Source: Streptomyces sp. MP131-18 (GTDB taxonomy: Bacteria > Actinomycetota > Actinomycetes > Streptomycetales > Streptomycetaceae). From it: DNA of 64,000 bases. The notes beneath the pieces were generated by a model. That model did no database searches. It was not told the DNA's origin and worked only from the letters and a program-made list of their open reading frames with translations. This document shows positions 7,811-16,601 of the stretch, one piece after another (position 1 is the first letter of the stretch; every line of letters starts with the position of its first letter). The stretch lies in NCBI RefSeq assembly GCF_001984575.1, contig NZ_LZNS01000001.1, positions 6,683,493 through 6,747,492 of the forward strand, written 5' to 3'. A program made the translations under genes and the position numbers.

Positions 7811-8710
7811 ATGGTCGAGATTCCCGGAAACTTCATCCGCCTCACCGCGGATCGCGAGGGCGAGCGGGGTGAGGTCTGGCTCGCGGGGCTGCCCGCGCTG
7901 GCCGACGACCTGCTCGCGCGCTGGGACTGCGTGCCCGAAGGGCGGGTCACCCACGGGAAGGTCGGCCTCGTCGTGCCCGTGCGGCGGGCCGACGGGACCC
8001 CGGCCGTGCTGAAGATCTCCTTCACCCACCCGGGCAACGTGCACGAGCCCGACGCGTTCGCGGTGTGGCAGGGGCACGGCGCGGTGGAGCTGTACGCGCG
8101 CGACGACGCCTCGTTCGCCATGCTGCTGGAGCGCGCCGGGCCCGGCACGCTGGCCGACGTGACCGACGCGGAGGAGGCGGTCGCCATCGGCGGGCGGGTG
8201 CTGCGCCGTCTGGCGGTGCCCGCACCGCCCGGGCTGCCGCGGCTCGCGGAGCGGGCGGGGGAGTGGGCGGAGGAGCTGCGCAAGAACGACGAGACGCTGG
8301 GCCGCCCGCTGCCGCGCCGCGTCACGGACGCGGCGCTGGCAACCGTGGCCGAGCTGTGCGGCGACCAGCCCGACACCCTCGTGCACGGCGACCTGCACCA
8401 CGGCAACGTGCTGCGTGCGGAGCGCGAGCCGTGGCTCGCCATCGACCCCAAGGGCTACGCGGGTGACCCCGCGTACGAGGCGTTCACCCTGGTGCGCCGC
8501 AGTCTGCTCGACGTCATCGGCGCCGACGACCTGAGGACCCCGGTGCTGCGCCGCATCGACATCTTCGCCGACGCCGCGGGCGTCGACCGCGAACGGGCCA
8601 GGCGCTGGACCCAGTTGCGCACCGTGCAGTCGGCCCACTGGGGCCGGCTGCACGGTGAACAGGCGTGGCTCGTGCATCTCACGGAGCGGCTGGCGGAGCT
8701 GCTCACCTGA
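7811..8710 (+). CDS. APH(6)/hydroxyurea-type phosphotransferase
   Basis: A 299-aa kinase-fold protein resembling the aminoglycoside/hydroxyurea phosphotransferase family (streptomycin 6-kinase type). The N lobe includes PAVLKISFTHPG with the ATP-binding lysine. The catalytic loop is HGDLHHGNVL (about residues 192-201), followed by the metal-binding DPKGYAGDPAYE. Members phosphorylate streptomycin or hydroxyurea, but many chromosomal Streptomyces copies have no proven resistance role. It is divergent from the secreted protein. No antibiotic biosynthesis gene is nearby, so self-resistance is not indicated. Confidence 0.85.
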   Translation: MVEIPGNFIRLTADREGERGEVWLAGLPALADDLLARWDCVPEGRVTHGKVGLVVPVRRADGTPAVLKISFTHPGNVHEPDAFAVWQGHGAVELYARDDASFAMLLERAGPGTLADVTDAEEAVAIGGRVLRRLAVPAPPGLPRLAERAGEWAEELRKNDETLGRPLPRRVTDAALATVAELCGDQPDTLVHGDLHHGNVLRAEREPWLAIDPKGYAGDPAYEAFTLVRRSLLDVIGADDLRTPVLRRIDIFADAAGVDRERARRWTQLRTVQSAHWGRLHGEQAWLVHLTERLAELLT

Positions 8711-8852
8711 TCCGGGCGTCGTCGGCGACTCGTCGCAGCAGGGCAGCTCGCCCGGGACGTCGGCGGGCTCGATCGGCGTTCCGGCGGCGTGGGCCGGAGT
8801 GGCCGCGAGCAGGAGCGGCGGGGCGAGCGCGGTGGCCGCGGGACCGGTGCGT
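8711..8852 (-). other. Convergent spacer with a signal-peptide-like remnant
   Basis: Between the APH-like gene and lacI. One minus-strand frame reads like a signal peptide end and short mature peptide (LLLAATPAHAAGTPIEPADV, then two cysteines), but it has no ATG, GTG or TTG start after the preceding stop and runs on without a stop into antisense of the APH gene. It may be a decayed gene end or chance. No strong hairpin is visible. Confidence 0.25.
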
Positions 8853-9887
8853 TCAGGCCGATTCGCGTCTGATCAGCTCGGTGGGGAGGATGACGGCCGA
8901 GCTGTCCTCGCCGCCGATCTGCGACAGCAGGACGCGCACCATCTCGGCGCTGATGCGGTCCCAGGGCTGCCGGATCGTGGTCAGCGCGGGCCGGGACCCG
9001 ACCGCCGCGGTGGAGTCGTCGAAGCCCCCGACGGCCACGTCGGCGGGAACGCGGCGCCCGGCGCGTTCGAGCACGGCCAGCGCGCCCTGCGCCATCAGGT
9101 CCGAGGCGACGAACAGCGCGTCCAGGTCCGGGCGGCGCGTCAGCAGGGCCGACGCGGCCGCGGCGCCGCCGTCGCGGCTGTAGTCCCCGGCCTCGACGAG
9201 GCTGTCGTCGGCCGGCAGCCCGGCGTCCGCGAGCACCTCGCGGTAGCCCGCGAGCCGCTCCACGCCGCCCGGGGTGTCCAGCGGCCCGGTGACCGTGCCG
9301 ATCCTGCGGCGGCCGGCGGCCAGCAGGTGGCGCACCATCTGCCTGGCACCGTCGCGGTCGTCGGCCGCGACGTGCGCGAGCCGCGTGCTGTGCCCCATCG
9401 GCTGGCCGCACATGACCACGGGTATCCCGGCGTGCACCAGCGCCTCGGCCACCGGGTCGCCGGTGTGGCTGGAGACGAGCAGCACGCCGTCCACGTGGCC
9501 GGCGGAGATGTACCGCGTGATGCGGCGCTGCTCCTCGCGGGTGCCGGCGATCATCAGCAGCAGGGGGATGTCGTGCGTGGCGAGGGCCTGGGTGCAGCCG
9601 CGCAGCAGCACGTTGAAGTTGGGGTCCTCGAAGAACTTCTCCTGCGGCTCGGTCAGCAGGAACGCCGCGGACCCGGACCGTCCGGTGATCAGGCTGCGCG
9701 CATGCCGGTTGACCACGTAGCCGGTCCTGCGGATGGCGGCGTTCACGGCCTCGGCTGCGGCGGGGCTGACGTAGTGCCCCCCGTTGAGGACACGGGAGAC
9801 GGTGCCGCGGGAGACGCCTGCCTCCCGCGCCACGTCGTGGATCGTCGGCCGTCGGCGCCGCGTCGCGTTGTTCGGGCTCACGCTCAC
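8853..9887 (-). CDS. LacI-family transcriptional repressor
   Basis: A 344-aa regulator from GTG 9887, overlapping the upstream permease stop by 4 bp. Residues about 13-60 form the LacI HTH and hinge (TIHDVAREAGVSRGTVSRVLNGG), followed by a periplasmic-binding-protein-like effector domain with AHVAADDRDGARQMVRHL and the C-terminal TTIRQPW segment. It is co-transcribed with the sugar transporter genes and probably represses them and the divergent beta-galactosidase through the 16-bp operators near 12984 and 13053. The inducer is likely a galactoside or galactose, by context. Confidence 0.9.
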   Translation of the reverse strand: MSVSPNNATRRRRPTIHDVAREAGVSRGTVSRVLNGGHYVSPAAAEAVNAAIRRTGYVVNRHARSLITGRSGSAAFLLTEPQEKFFEDPNFNVLLRGCTQALATHDIPLLLMIAGTREEQRRITRYISAGHVDGVLLVSSHTGDPVAEALVHAGIPVVMCGQPMGHSTRLAHVAADDRDGARQMVRHLLAAGRRRIGTVTGPLDTPGGVERLAGYREVLADAGLPADDSLVEAGDYSRDGGAAAASALLTRRPDLDALFVASDLMAQGALAVLERAGRRVPADVAVGGFDDSTAAVGSRPALTTIRQPWDRISAEMVRVLLSQIGGEDSSAVILPTELIRRESA

Positions 9888-10750
9888 GACTTTACGGCGC
9901 CGGTGAGCAGGTCGAGGCTCCAGAACCGCTGGATGAACAGGAACAGGGCGATCAGCGGCAGCACGGCGAGCAGCGAGCCGGTGATCACCAGGGTGTAGAG
10001 GGAGGGGCTGTTGGACCCCTGGTTCAGCAGCGTGTAGAGGCCCAGCGTCATCGGGAACTTCTCGTCGTCGCTGAGCATGATGAACGGCAGCAGGAAGTTG
10101 TTCCAGATGGCGACGAACTGGAACAGGAAGATCGTGACCAGACCCGGCAGCATCATCGGCAGGGCGATGGTCCGGAAGGTCCGCCACTCGCCCGCGCCGT
10201 CCATGCGGGCCGCCTCCAGCACGTCGGACGGCACCGCGGCCGTCGCGTAGATGCGGGCGAGGTAGATGCCGTAGGGGGACAGCAGCACGGGCAGCAGCAC
10301 GGACAGCCTGCTGCCGGCGAGGTCGGCCTCGGCGAGCAGCAGGTACTGGGGCACGGCCAGGATCACCGGGGGCATCAGCACCCCGGCCAGCAGTACTCCG
10401 AAGACGGCTTCCCGGCCGCGGAACCGGTACACGGCCAGGGCGTACCCGCCCAGGGCGGACACCGCGCAGGACAGGACGGCGCCGACGCCCGCGTAGAGCA
10501 CGGAGTTGGCCATCCACCGCCAGTACACGCCGTCGCGGTAGGCGGACAGGTCGGCGATGTTGTCCAGCAGCCCGGTGCCGGGGGCGAAGGTGAAGGTGGA
10601 GAACAGCTCGTCGCCCGCCTTCGTCGAGGCGACCAGCACCCAGGCCACGGGCACCAGGCAGTACAGGGCGCCGAGCAGCAGCGCGGCGGTGGGCAGCAGC
10701 GCGACGCGGCGCGGGGCCGCGCGCCCCGGGCGCAGGGCCTGGGCGGTCAT
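9884..10750 (-). CDS. Carbohydrate ABC transporter permease, MalG type
   Basis: A 288-aa integral membrane protein with six predicted hydrophobic segments and the EAA loop (EAARMDGAGEWRTFRTIALPMMLPG) that docks the ATPase. The ATG at 10750 overlaps the preceding permease stop (ATGA), and the 3' end overlaps lacI, so all four genes of this strand are translationally coupled. It forms a heterodimer with the next-upstream permease. No ATP-binding gene is in the operon; in Streptomyces a shared MsiK-type ATPase often serves such transporters. Confidence 0.9.
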   Translation of the reverse strand: MTAQALRPGRAAPRRVALLPTAALLLGALYCLVPVAWVLVASTKAGDELFSTFTFAPGTGLLDNIADLSAYRDGVYWRWMANSVLYAGVGAVLSCAVSALGGYALAVYRFRGREAVFGVLLAGVLMPPVILAVPQYLLLAEADLAGSRLSVLLPVLLSPYGIYLARIYATAAVPSDVLEAARMDGAGEWRTFRTIALPMMLPGLVTIFLFQFVAIWNNFLLPFIMLSDDEKFPMTLGLYTLLNQGSNSPSLYTLVITGSLLAVLPLIALFLFIQRFWSLDLLTGAVKS

Positions 10751-11667
10751 CGGGCTTCCTCCTGGCGGGTGCGGGCGCCGGCCGCGCGCAGGAAGCCGAA
10801 CGACAGGGCGAGGGTGACGACGGCGATGACGACGGCGGTCGCGGCGGCGGAGTGGACGTCGCCGGTGTCGAACGCGTCGCGGTAGACCTTCATCAGCGGG
10901 CTCCAGGTGGTGGAGATGCCGTTGGTCAGGGGGCGGAGCGTGGTGGGCTCGCTGAAGACCTGGAGGGTGGCGATGATCGAGAAGAAGAAGGTGAGCACGA
11001 GCGCGGGCGTCACCATGGGGACCTTGATGCGCAGCGCGATCTGGAGCTGGGAGCAGCCGTCGAGGCGGGCGGCCTCGTGGACGTCGGCCGGAATGGCGCG
11101 CAGGGCGGTGTAGATGACGATCATGTTGAAGCCGGTGCCGCCCCAGACCGCGATGTTGGCGAGGGCCGCGTACAGCGCGCCGCCGCCGAGCAGGTCGGGC
11201 TCCGGCAGGCCGAGCGCGTCGAGGGTGTGGTGCAGCGGGCTGACGGACGGCAGGTAGAGGAAGCCCCACAGCAGGGCGGCGATCACGCCTGGCACGGCGT
11301 AGGGCAGGAAGATCACCAGGCGGCCGAAGCGGCGTCCGCGGACCCGGTCGGCGTCGAGGATCAGCGCGAACAGCAGCGCGAGCCCGAGCATGACGGGCAC
11401 CACGATGAGCCCGTACACGCCGACGCGCAGGGCGCCGTCGAGCAGTTCGGGATCGGACAGCGCGTCGGCGTAGTTGGACAGCCCGGCCCAGACCTCGCTG
11501 CGGGCGCCGCTGCCGAGGCCGAGGCCCTGCACCTCGATCGTGCGCAGACTCAGGTGGATGGCGTAGCCGATGGGCAGGGCGAAGAACAGCAGGAACAGGA
11601 CGATGGCCGGGGCGAGGAAGGCCCACGGGGCGCGCCGCCGCGCCCCGGGCCGCCGGCGGCGGGTCAC
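10747..11667 (-). CDS. Carbohydrate ABC transporter permease, MalF/UgpA type
   Basis: A 306-aa permease from GTG 11667, overlapping the binding-protein stop by 4 bp. A basic cytoplasmic N terminus (RRRRPGARRR) is followed by six hydrophobic segments and the EAA loop EAARLDGCSQLQIALRIKVP. The FLLFFALPIGYAIHLSLR segment is typical of the first membrane span of sugar permeases. It pairs with the MalG-type protein encoded directly downstream. Confidence 0.9.
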   Translation of the reverse strand: MTRRRRPGARRRAPWAFLAPAIVLFLLFFALPIGYAIHLSLRTIEVQGLGLGSGARSEVWAGLSNYADALSDPELLDGALRVGVYGLIVVPVMLGLALLFALILDADRVRGRRFGRLVIFLPYAVPGVIAALLWGFLYLPSVSPLHHTLDALGLPEPDLLGGGALYAALANIAVWGGTGFNMIVIYTALRAIPADVHEAARLDGCSQLQIALRIKVPMVTPALVLTFFFSIIATLQVFSEPTTLRPLTNGISTTWSPLMKVYRDAFDTGDVHSAAATAVVIAVVTLALSFGFLRAAGARTRQEEAR

Positions 11668-12953
11668 TCGCTCACCTGGAAGCCGTGGGATTCCAGGTCC
11701 TCGACGACGGAGCGCTGCATGGCGGTGAGGGCGGCGGGGAAGTCGCCGCGGCTCTGTGCGGCCTCGCCGAAGGCGTCGTTGAAGGTCGAGTAGGCGACGT
11801 TGACGTTGGGGCCCCAGGCGGCGGGCGCGGTGCCGGCGGCTATCTCGGCGGCCTGCGCGTAGAAGTCCGGCTGGTTGGGGAAGAAGGCGGGCGGCTCGGC
11901 CAGGGCCTCGCCGGTCTGCGCGGCGGTGGCGGCGGGGTAGATGCCGCCTTCGCGGACCAGCCCGGCCAGCGCCTCGGGGTCGGTGTTCAGCCAGGTGGCG
12001 AACTCGGCGGCGGCCTCGGCGTGTTCGGAGTCGCGTGTGACGGCGGTGGTGGAGCCGCCCCAGCTGCCGGTGGCGTTCTCGCCCGCTTCCCACTGCGGCA
12101 GCGGCGCCATGGCCCAGTTCCCCGCGGTGTCGGGGGCCGCGGTGGTGAGGGAGCCGGGCGCCCAGACGGCGCTGACCCAGGCGATCTGCTCACCGGAGTT
12201 GATCGCCTGGTTCCACGCGGGCGTGTACATGGGCTCGTTGAGGATGGCGTCCTCGGCGACCAGGCCGCCCCAGAACTCGGCGACGCGGCGGGTGGCCTCG
12301 TCGTCGATGGCGACCTGCCAGGTCTCGCCCTCGGTGGTCCACCACTGGGCGCCGGCCTGCTGGGCGAGTCCGGCGAACTGGCCGGCGTCGTTGGCGGAGA
12401 AGGTGGTGAGGTAGGTGTCGGGGGCGACGTCGCGGACGGTGCGCGCGGTCTCGGCGAACTCGTCCCAGGTGGTGGGGACGGTCAGGCCGTACTCCTCGAA
12501 GAGGTCGTGCCGGTAGAAGAACATCATCGGCCCGGAGTCCTGCGGCAGGGCGTAGACCGCGTCGGTGCCGAGCGTGACCTGCTGCCACAGGCCGGGCGCG
12601 AACTGGTCTTCCACGTCGGCGACCTGTCCGGAGATGTCGGCGAGCACGTCGTTGCTGACGAGGGTGGGCAGCGCCTGGTACTCGGCCTGCACCAGGTCGG
12701 GGCCCTGGCCGGCCTGGGCGGCGGTGATCGTCCTGGTGACGAGGTCGTCACCGGCGGCCTGCTCCTTGACGGTCACCTGGATATCCGGGTTGGCCTCGTT
12801 CCACATGTCGACGACCTGCTCCATGTCCGCCCAGGCCCAGTAGGTGAGGTCGACAGGGCCGGAGCCGGAGTCGTCCGAGCCGCCGCAGGCGGTCAGCGCG
12901 GCGGCGGTGAGGACGGCGGAGCAGGAGAGTGCGGCGACGCGGTGTCGGTGCAT
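11664..12953 (-). CDS. Sugar-binding lipoprotein of ABC transporter
   Basis: A 429-aa family 1 extracellular solute-binding protein. The N terminus is a lipoprotein signal with lipobox LTAC at about residues 19-22 followed by a Gly/Ser/Asp tether. Conserved segments include the VDLTYWAW opening strand and the WGGSTTAVTRDSEHAEAAAEF region seen in maltose- and galactoside-type binding proteins. It is the first gene of the transporter operon, divergent from GH42 beta-galactosidase, so beta-galactosides or galacto-oligosaccharides are the likely ligand by context; the residues alone do not settle it. Confidence 0.9.
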   Translation of the reverse strand: MHRHRVAALSCSAVLTAAALTACGGSDDSGSGPVDLTYWAWADMEQVVDMWNEANPDIQVTVKEQAAGDDLVTRTITAAQAGQGPDLVQAEYQALPTLVSNDVLADISGQVADVEDQFAPGLWQQVTLGTDAVYALPQDSGPMMFFYRHDLFEEYGLTVPTTWDEFAETARTVRDVAPDTYLTTFSANDAGQFAGLAQQAGAQWWTTEGETWQVAIDDEATRRVAEFWGGLVAEDAILNEPMYTPAWNQAINSGEQIAWVSAVWAPGSLTTAAPDTAGNWAMAPLPQWEAGENATGSWGGSTTAVTRDSEHAEAAAEFATWLNTDPEALAGLVREGGIYPAATAAQTGEALAEPPAFFPNQPDFYAQAAEIAAGTAPAAWGPNVNVAYSTFNDAFGEAAQSRGDFPAALTAMQRSVVEDLESHGFQVSE

Positions 12954-12983
12954 GGTTCCTCCGGGCGGATGACGGGCCGGTGT

Positions 12984-12999
12984 CTGGGAGCGTTCACAG
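12984..12999. promoter_or_regulatory. LacI-type operator, binding-protein side
   Basis: CTGGGAGCGTTCACAG lies 31 bp upstream of the binding-protein gene. Its right half GTTCACAG is identical to that of the second site at 13053; the left half resembles CebR-type half-sites (TGGGAGC). It has the central CG expected of LacI-family operators. Confidence 0.65.
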
Positions 13000-13019
13000 T
13001 AGAGAAACAGTGCCGATAC

Positions 13020-13050
13020 TTGTCAATGGTTGTTGCTGTGCGGTTATGTT
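13020..13050 (+). promoter_or_regulatory. Candidate promoter for the GH42 gene
   Basis: TTGTCA at 13020-13025 and TATGTT at 13045-13050 give a -35/-10 pair with a long 19-bp spacer. The operator at 13053 would lie just downstream of the -10 element, a typical blocking position. Confidence 0.4.
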
Positions 13051-13052
13051 GC

Positions 13053-13068
13053 CTGTGCACGTTCACAG
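13053..13068. promoter_or_regulatory. LacI-type operator, beta-galactosidase side
   Basis: CTGTGCACGTTCACAG is one base from a perfect 16-bp palindrome (CTGTGAACGTTCACAG). It sits 17 bp upstream of the GH42 start. Confidence 0.72.
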
Positions 13069-13084
13069 AAAGGCGCGGAGAAAA

Positions 13085-15091
13085 ATGCACATGGAACGAC
13101 TCGCGTTCGGCGGGGACTACAACCCGGAGCAGTGGCCGCAGGAGGTCTGGCCGCAGGATGTCGCGCTGATGCGTGAGGCCGGGGTGACCCTCGTCAGCGT
13201 CGGGATCTTCTCCTGGGCCTTGCTCGAACCGCGCGAGGGACACTACGAGTTCGGCTGGCTGGACCGCCTCGTCGACCTGCTGCACGAGGGCGGCATCCGC
13301 GTCGACCTGGCGACCCCCACCGTGGTGCCCCCGGCCTGGTTCTACCGCGCGCACCCCGAGGCGCTGCCCGTCAGCCGCGAGGGCGTGCGCTGGGAGTTCG
13401 GCTCACGCGGCGCGATCTGCCACAGCTCGCCCGCCTACCGCGAGGCCGCCACCCGGATCACCCGCGCGCTCGGCGAACGCTACGGCAGCCACCCCGCACT
13501 CGAACTGTGGCACGTGCACAACGAGTACGGCGTCCCGGTCCTGGAGTGCTACTGCGACACCTCGGCCGCGCACTTCCGGCGCTGGCTCGCCGAACGGTAC
13601 GGCACCGTGGAGGCGCTGAACGCGGCCTGGGGCACCGCCTTCTGGGGCCAGGCGTACGGCGAGTGGGAGGACGTCCGGCCGCCCCGGCTCACGCCCACCA
13701 CCGCCAACCCCGCCCAGCGCCTGGACTTCGCCCGCTTCGCCTCCGACAGCGCCCTGGAGAACTTCCGCGCCGAGCGCGACATCCTGCACGAGCTGTCCCC
13801 CGGCATCCCCGTGACCACCAACTTCATGGTCTCGCCCACCCAGTGCGACACCATGGACTACTGGAAGTGGGGCCGCGAGGTCGACATCGTCACCAACGAC
13901 CACTACCTGGTGGCCGAGGACGACCGCAACCACATCAACCTCTCCTTCGCCGCCGACCTCACCCGCTCCGTCGGCGCGGGCCGCCCCTGGCTCCTCCTCG
14001 AACACTCCACCAGCGCCGTCAACTGGCAGCCGCGCGGCATCGCCAAGCGCCCCGGGGAAATGGCGCGCAACAGCCTGGCGCACGTGGCCCGCGGCTCCGA
14101 GGGCGCCATGTTCTTCCAGTGGCGCGCCTCCAGGGCCGGCGCGGAGAAGTTCCACTCGGCGATGGTGCCGCACGCCGGCACCGACAGCCGCATCTGGCGC
14201 GAGGTCGTCGAACTCGGCGCGGACATCGGCGCGTTGCAGCGGATCAAGGACACCCGCACCGTCGCCGACGCGGCCATCGCCTGGGACTGGGAATCCTGGT
14301 GGGCCCAGAAGCTGGAGTGGCGCCCGAGCGACGACCTGGACGCCAGGGAACGCGCCGAGTCCTGGTACGCCGCGCTGTTCGACCACCACCTGACCGTGGA
14401 CTTCGTGCACCCGGAGGCCGAGGGGCCGACGGACCACCCGCTGCTGGTCGTGCCCGCCCTCTACCTCGCCACCCGCGCCGCGGGCGAGAACCTGCGCCGC
14501 TACACCGAGCGCGGCGGCACCCTCGTCGTCTCCTGCTTCTCCGGCATCGTCGACGCGCACGACGCCGTCCACCCGGGCCCGCACCCGGGCGCGCTGCGCG
14601 ACGTACTCGGCCTGGTCGTCGAGGAGTTCCAGCCGCTGCGCGCGGGGGAGAGCGTGCGGCTCGCCGGTCCTGACGGCGCCCTGCTGACCGCGGACGTGTG
14701 GGCCGAGACGGTGCGGACCACGGGCGCCGAGCCGGTCTGGACCTACGCGGACGGCCCGGCGGCCGGCGGCCCCGCCGTCACCCGTCACCGCATCGGCGGC
14801 GGCACGGCCTGGTACGTGTCCGCGCGGCTCGGCCAGGATGGACTGCGTGCCGTCCTGGCCGCGGCCACCGCCGACGCCGGTCTCGCCCCGCGCGAGGACC
14901 TGCCCCGCGACGTCGAAGTGGTCCGGCGCTCCGGCGCGGGCGGCGACTTTCTCTTCGCGATCAACCACACCGCCGACGAGGCCACGGTGACCCCGCCGGC
15001 CCCCGGCACGGAACTGCTCACCGGCGCGCGCGTGACCGGCCCCCTGGCCGTTCCCGCGGGAGCCGTGCGGGTGGTGCACCTCGGCACCTGA
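13085..15091 (+). CDS. GH42 beta-galactosidase
   Basis: A 668-aa glycoside hydrolase family 42 enzyme. The start region LAFGGDYNPEQWP is characteristic. The acid/base Glu is in HVHNEYG (about residue 146) and the nucleophile Glu in LLLEHSTSAVNW (about residue 305). The trimerisation and C-terminal beta domains follow, giving full family length. No signal peptide is present, so it acts on imported galactosides, matching the divergent ABC importer. ATG 13085 has GGAG 4 bp upstream; the ATG at 13091 gives better Shine-Dalgarno spacing and is an alternative. Repression by the LacI protein through the 13053 operator is expected. Confidence 0.92.
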   Translation: MHMERLAFGGDYNPEQWPQEVWPQDVALMREAGVTLVSVGIFSWALLEPREGHYEFGWLDRLVDLLHEGGIRVDLATPTVVPPAWFYRAHPEALPVSREGVRWEFGSRGAICHSSPAYREAATRITRALGERYGSHPALELWHVHNEYGVPVLECYCDTSAAHFRRWLAERYGTVEALNAAWGTAFWGQAYGEWEDVRPPRLTPTTANPAQRLDFARFASDSALENFRAERDILHELSPGIPVTTNFMVSPTQCDTMDYWKWGREVDIVTNDHYLVAEDDRNHINLSFAADLTRSVGAGRPWLLLEHSTSAVNWQPRGIAKRPGEMARNSLAHVARGSEGAMFFQWRASRAGAEKFHSAMVPHAGTDSRIWREVVELGADIGALQRIKDTRTVADAAIAWDWESWWAQKLEWRPSDDLDARERAESWYAALFDHHLTVDFVHPEAEGPTDHPLLVVPALYLATRAAGENLRRYTERGGTLVVSCFSGIVDAHDAVHPGPHPGALRDVLGLVVEEFQPLRAGESVRLAGPDGALLTADVWAETVRTTGAEPVWTYADGPAAGGPAVTRHRIGGGTAWYVSARLGQDGLRAVLAAATADAGLAPREDLPRDVEVVRRSGAGGDFLFAINHTADEATVTPPAPGTELLTGARVTGPLAVPAGAVRVVHLGT

Positions 15092-15199
15092 ACGGCATCT
15101 GAACGGCACCGCCCCCGCTCGACGCGCCACGGGTCAATCACTGTCACTCATGGAAGGGGCCGCGGATCACCGGCCGCGGACCGCGGTCACCGCACGAAC

Positions 15200-15232
15200 G
15201 GGCGCCGGCCACCCTCGGGGTGGCCGGCGCCC
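15200..15232. terminator. Bidirectional GC hairpin between GH42 gene and ectD
   Basis: A perfect 14-bp stem (GGGCGCCGGCCACC and complement), extendable to 15 bp, with a short loop and no T-tract, placed between convergent genes. Confidence 0.75.
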
Positions 15233-15247
15233 CTGCGCGTCCGGGCC

Positions 15248-16147
15248 TCAGCGCACCGGGGTGAAGTCCCTGGCGCCGATGTAGTCCGGGCGGGGGACCG
15301 GCGCCGCGAACGGCTCGACCGCCGCGTTCTCCACGCTGTTGAACACGATGAAGACGTTGCTGCGCGGGTACGGGGTGATGTTGTCACCCGAGCCGTGCAT
15401 GCAGTTGCAGTCGAACCAGGTGGCGGACCCCGCCCGGCCGGTGAACAGCTTGATGCCGTGCCGGTCCGCGTAGTCGGTCAGCGCCTCGTCGGACGGGGTG
15501 CCCGCGTCCTGCATCTGGAGGGACTTCTTGTAGTTGTCCTTCGGCGTCTCGCCCGCGCAGCCGAGGAACGTCAGATGCGAGCCCGGCATGATCATCAGGC
15601 CGCCGTTGGTGTCGAAGTTCTCCGTCAGTGCGATCGAGACCGACACCGTGCGCATGCGCGGCAGCCCGTCCTCGGCGTGCCACGTCTCGAAGTCCGAGTG
15701 CCAGTAGAAGCCGCTGGCGCCGAACCCCGGCTTGACGTTGATCCGGCTCTGGTGGACGTACACGTCCGAGCCGAGGATCTGCCGGGCCCGGTCGAGCACC
15801 CGGGGATCACGCACGAGTCCGGCGAACTTCTCGCTGATCTTGTGCACCTCGAACACCGAGCGGATCTCCTGCGACGTGGGCTCGACGATCGAGCGTTCGT
15901 CGGCGCGGATGTCCGGATCGGTGACCAGCCGGTCAAGCTCCGCGCGGTAGGCCAGCACCTCCTCCGGCGTGATCAGCTGGTCGATGGCGGCAAAGCCGTC
16001 CCGTTCGAATGCCGCGAGTTCCCCGGCGGCGAACGGCCCCCGGGCGCCGGGCTCGGACCACACCACCGGGTCCTGGCGCGGCGTGGCCACCTCGGTGGCC
16101 CCGCGGGTCGGGTACAGGTCGGCGGTGCGTTCGGGTGCGGTGGTCAT
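15248..16147 (-). CDS. ectD: Ectoine hydroxylase
   Basis: A 299-aa Fe(II)/2-oxoglutarate dioxygenase that converts ectoine to 5-hydroxyectoine. The EctD signature region FYWHSDFETWHAEDGLPRMR supplies the HxD iron ligands, with the distal His in CMHGSGDN. The SRINVKPGF and GGLMIMPGSH segments also match the family. ATG 16147 is preceded by an AGGAAGGAAG purine tract. It is the last gene of ectABCD, 20 bp after ectC. Substrate ectoine comes from the three upstream enzymes; the product is an osmotic and heat protectant. Confidence 0.96.
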   Translation of the reverse strand: MTTAPERTADLYPTRGATEVATPRQDPVVWSEPGARGPFAAGELAAFERDGFAAIDQLITPEEVLAYRAELDRLVTDPDIRADERSIVEPTSQEIRSVFEVHKISEKFAGLVRDPRVLDRARQILGSDVYVHQSRINVKPGFGASGFYWHSDFETWHAEDGLPRMRTVSVSIALTENFDTNGGLMIMPGSHLTFLGCAGETPKDNYKKSLQMQDAGTPSDEALTDYADRHGIKLFTGRAGSATWFDCNCMHGSGDNITPYPRSNVFIVFNSVENAAVEPFAAPVPRPDYIGARDFTPVR

Positions 16148-16167
16148 GGGGTGCTTCCTTCCTCTCC

Positions 16168-16563
16168 TTACACCTCGGTGAGCAGCGGATAGACGCCGTT
16201 CTCGTCGTGGTCCTCCCGGCCGGTGACCGGCGGGTTGAAGACACACATCACCCGGAAGTCGGTCTTGGGACGGACCGTATGCTTCTCGTGCCCGTCCAGC
16301 AGGTACATCGTCCCGGGCTTGATCCAGTGCTTCTCGCCGGTGTTCTCGTTGGTGAGCTCTGCTTCGCCCTCCACGCAGAACACGGCCTCGATGTGGTTCG
16401 CATACCACATAGTGGTCTCCGTACCCGCGTAGAGCACGGTCTCGTGCAGCGAAAAACCGACGCCTTCCTTGGCCAGCACGATGCGCTTGCTGCGCCACGT
16501 GCCCGAGGCGGACTGCACGTCCCGGTCGGTTCCCTCGATGTCGCTGAGCGATCGGACGATCAC
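16168..16563 (-). CDS. ectC: L-ectoine synthase
   Basis: A 131-aa cupin that cyclises N-gamma-acetyl-diaminobutyrate to ectoine. The sequence has the EctC hallmarks GFSLHETVLYAGTET, WYANHIEAVFCVEGEGE-like core with metal-binding Glu and His, and the C-terminal CVFNPPVTGREDHDENGVYP. GTG 16563 is used; a purine-rich GGAAGGGAAG tract lies upstream. It sits between ectB (38 bp upstream) and ectD (20 bp downstream). Confidence 0.95.
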   Translation of the reverse strand: MIVRSLSDIEGTDRDVQSASGTWRSKRIVLAKEGVGFSLHETVLYAGTETTMWYANHIEAVFCVEGEAELTNENTGEKHWIKPGTMYLLDGHEKHTVRPKTDFRVMCVFNPPVTGREDHDENGVYPLLTEV

Positions 16564-16601
16564 GGCGTTGTACTTCCCTTCCGGTTTTCGGTTGTGGGCT
16601 T

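Noticed and set aside
7811..8710. Self-resistance gene of an aminoglycoside cluster
   Set aside because: The kinase is convincing, but no biosynthetic gene is adjacent, so only the family assignment is kept.
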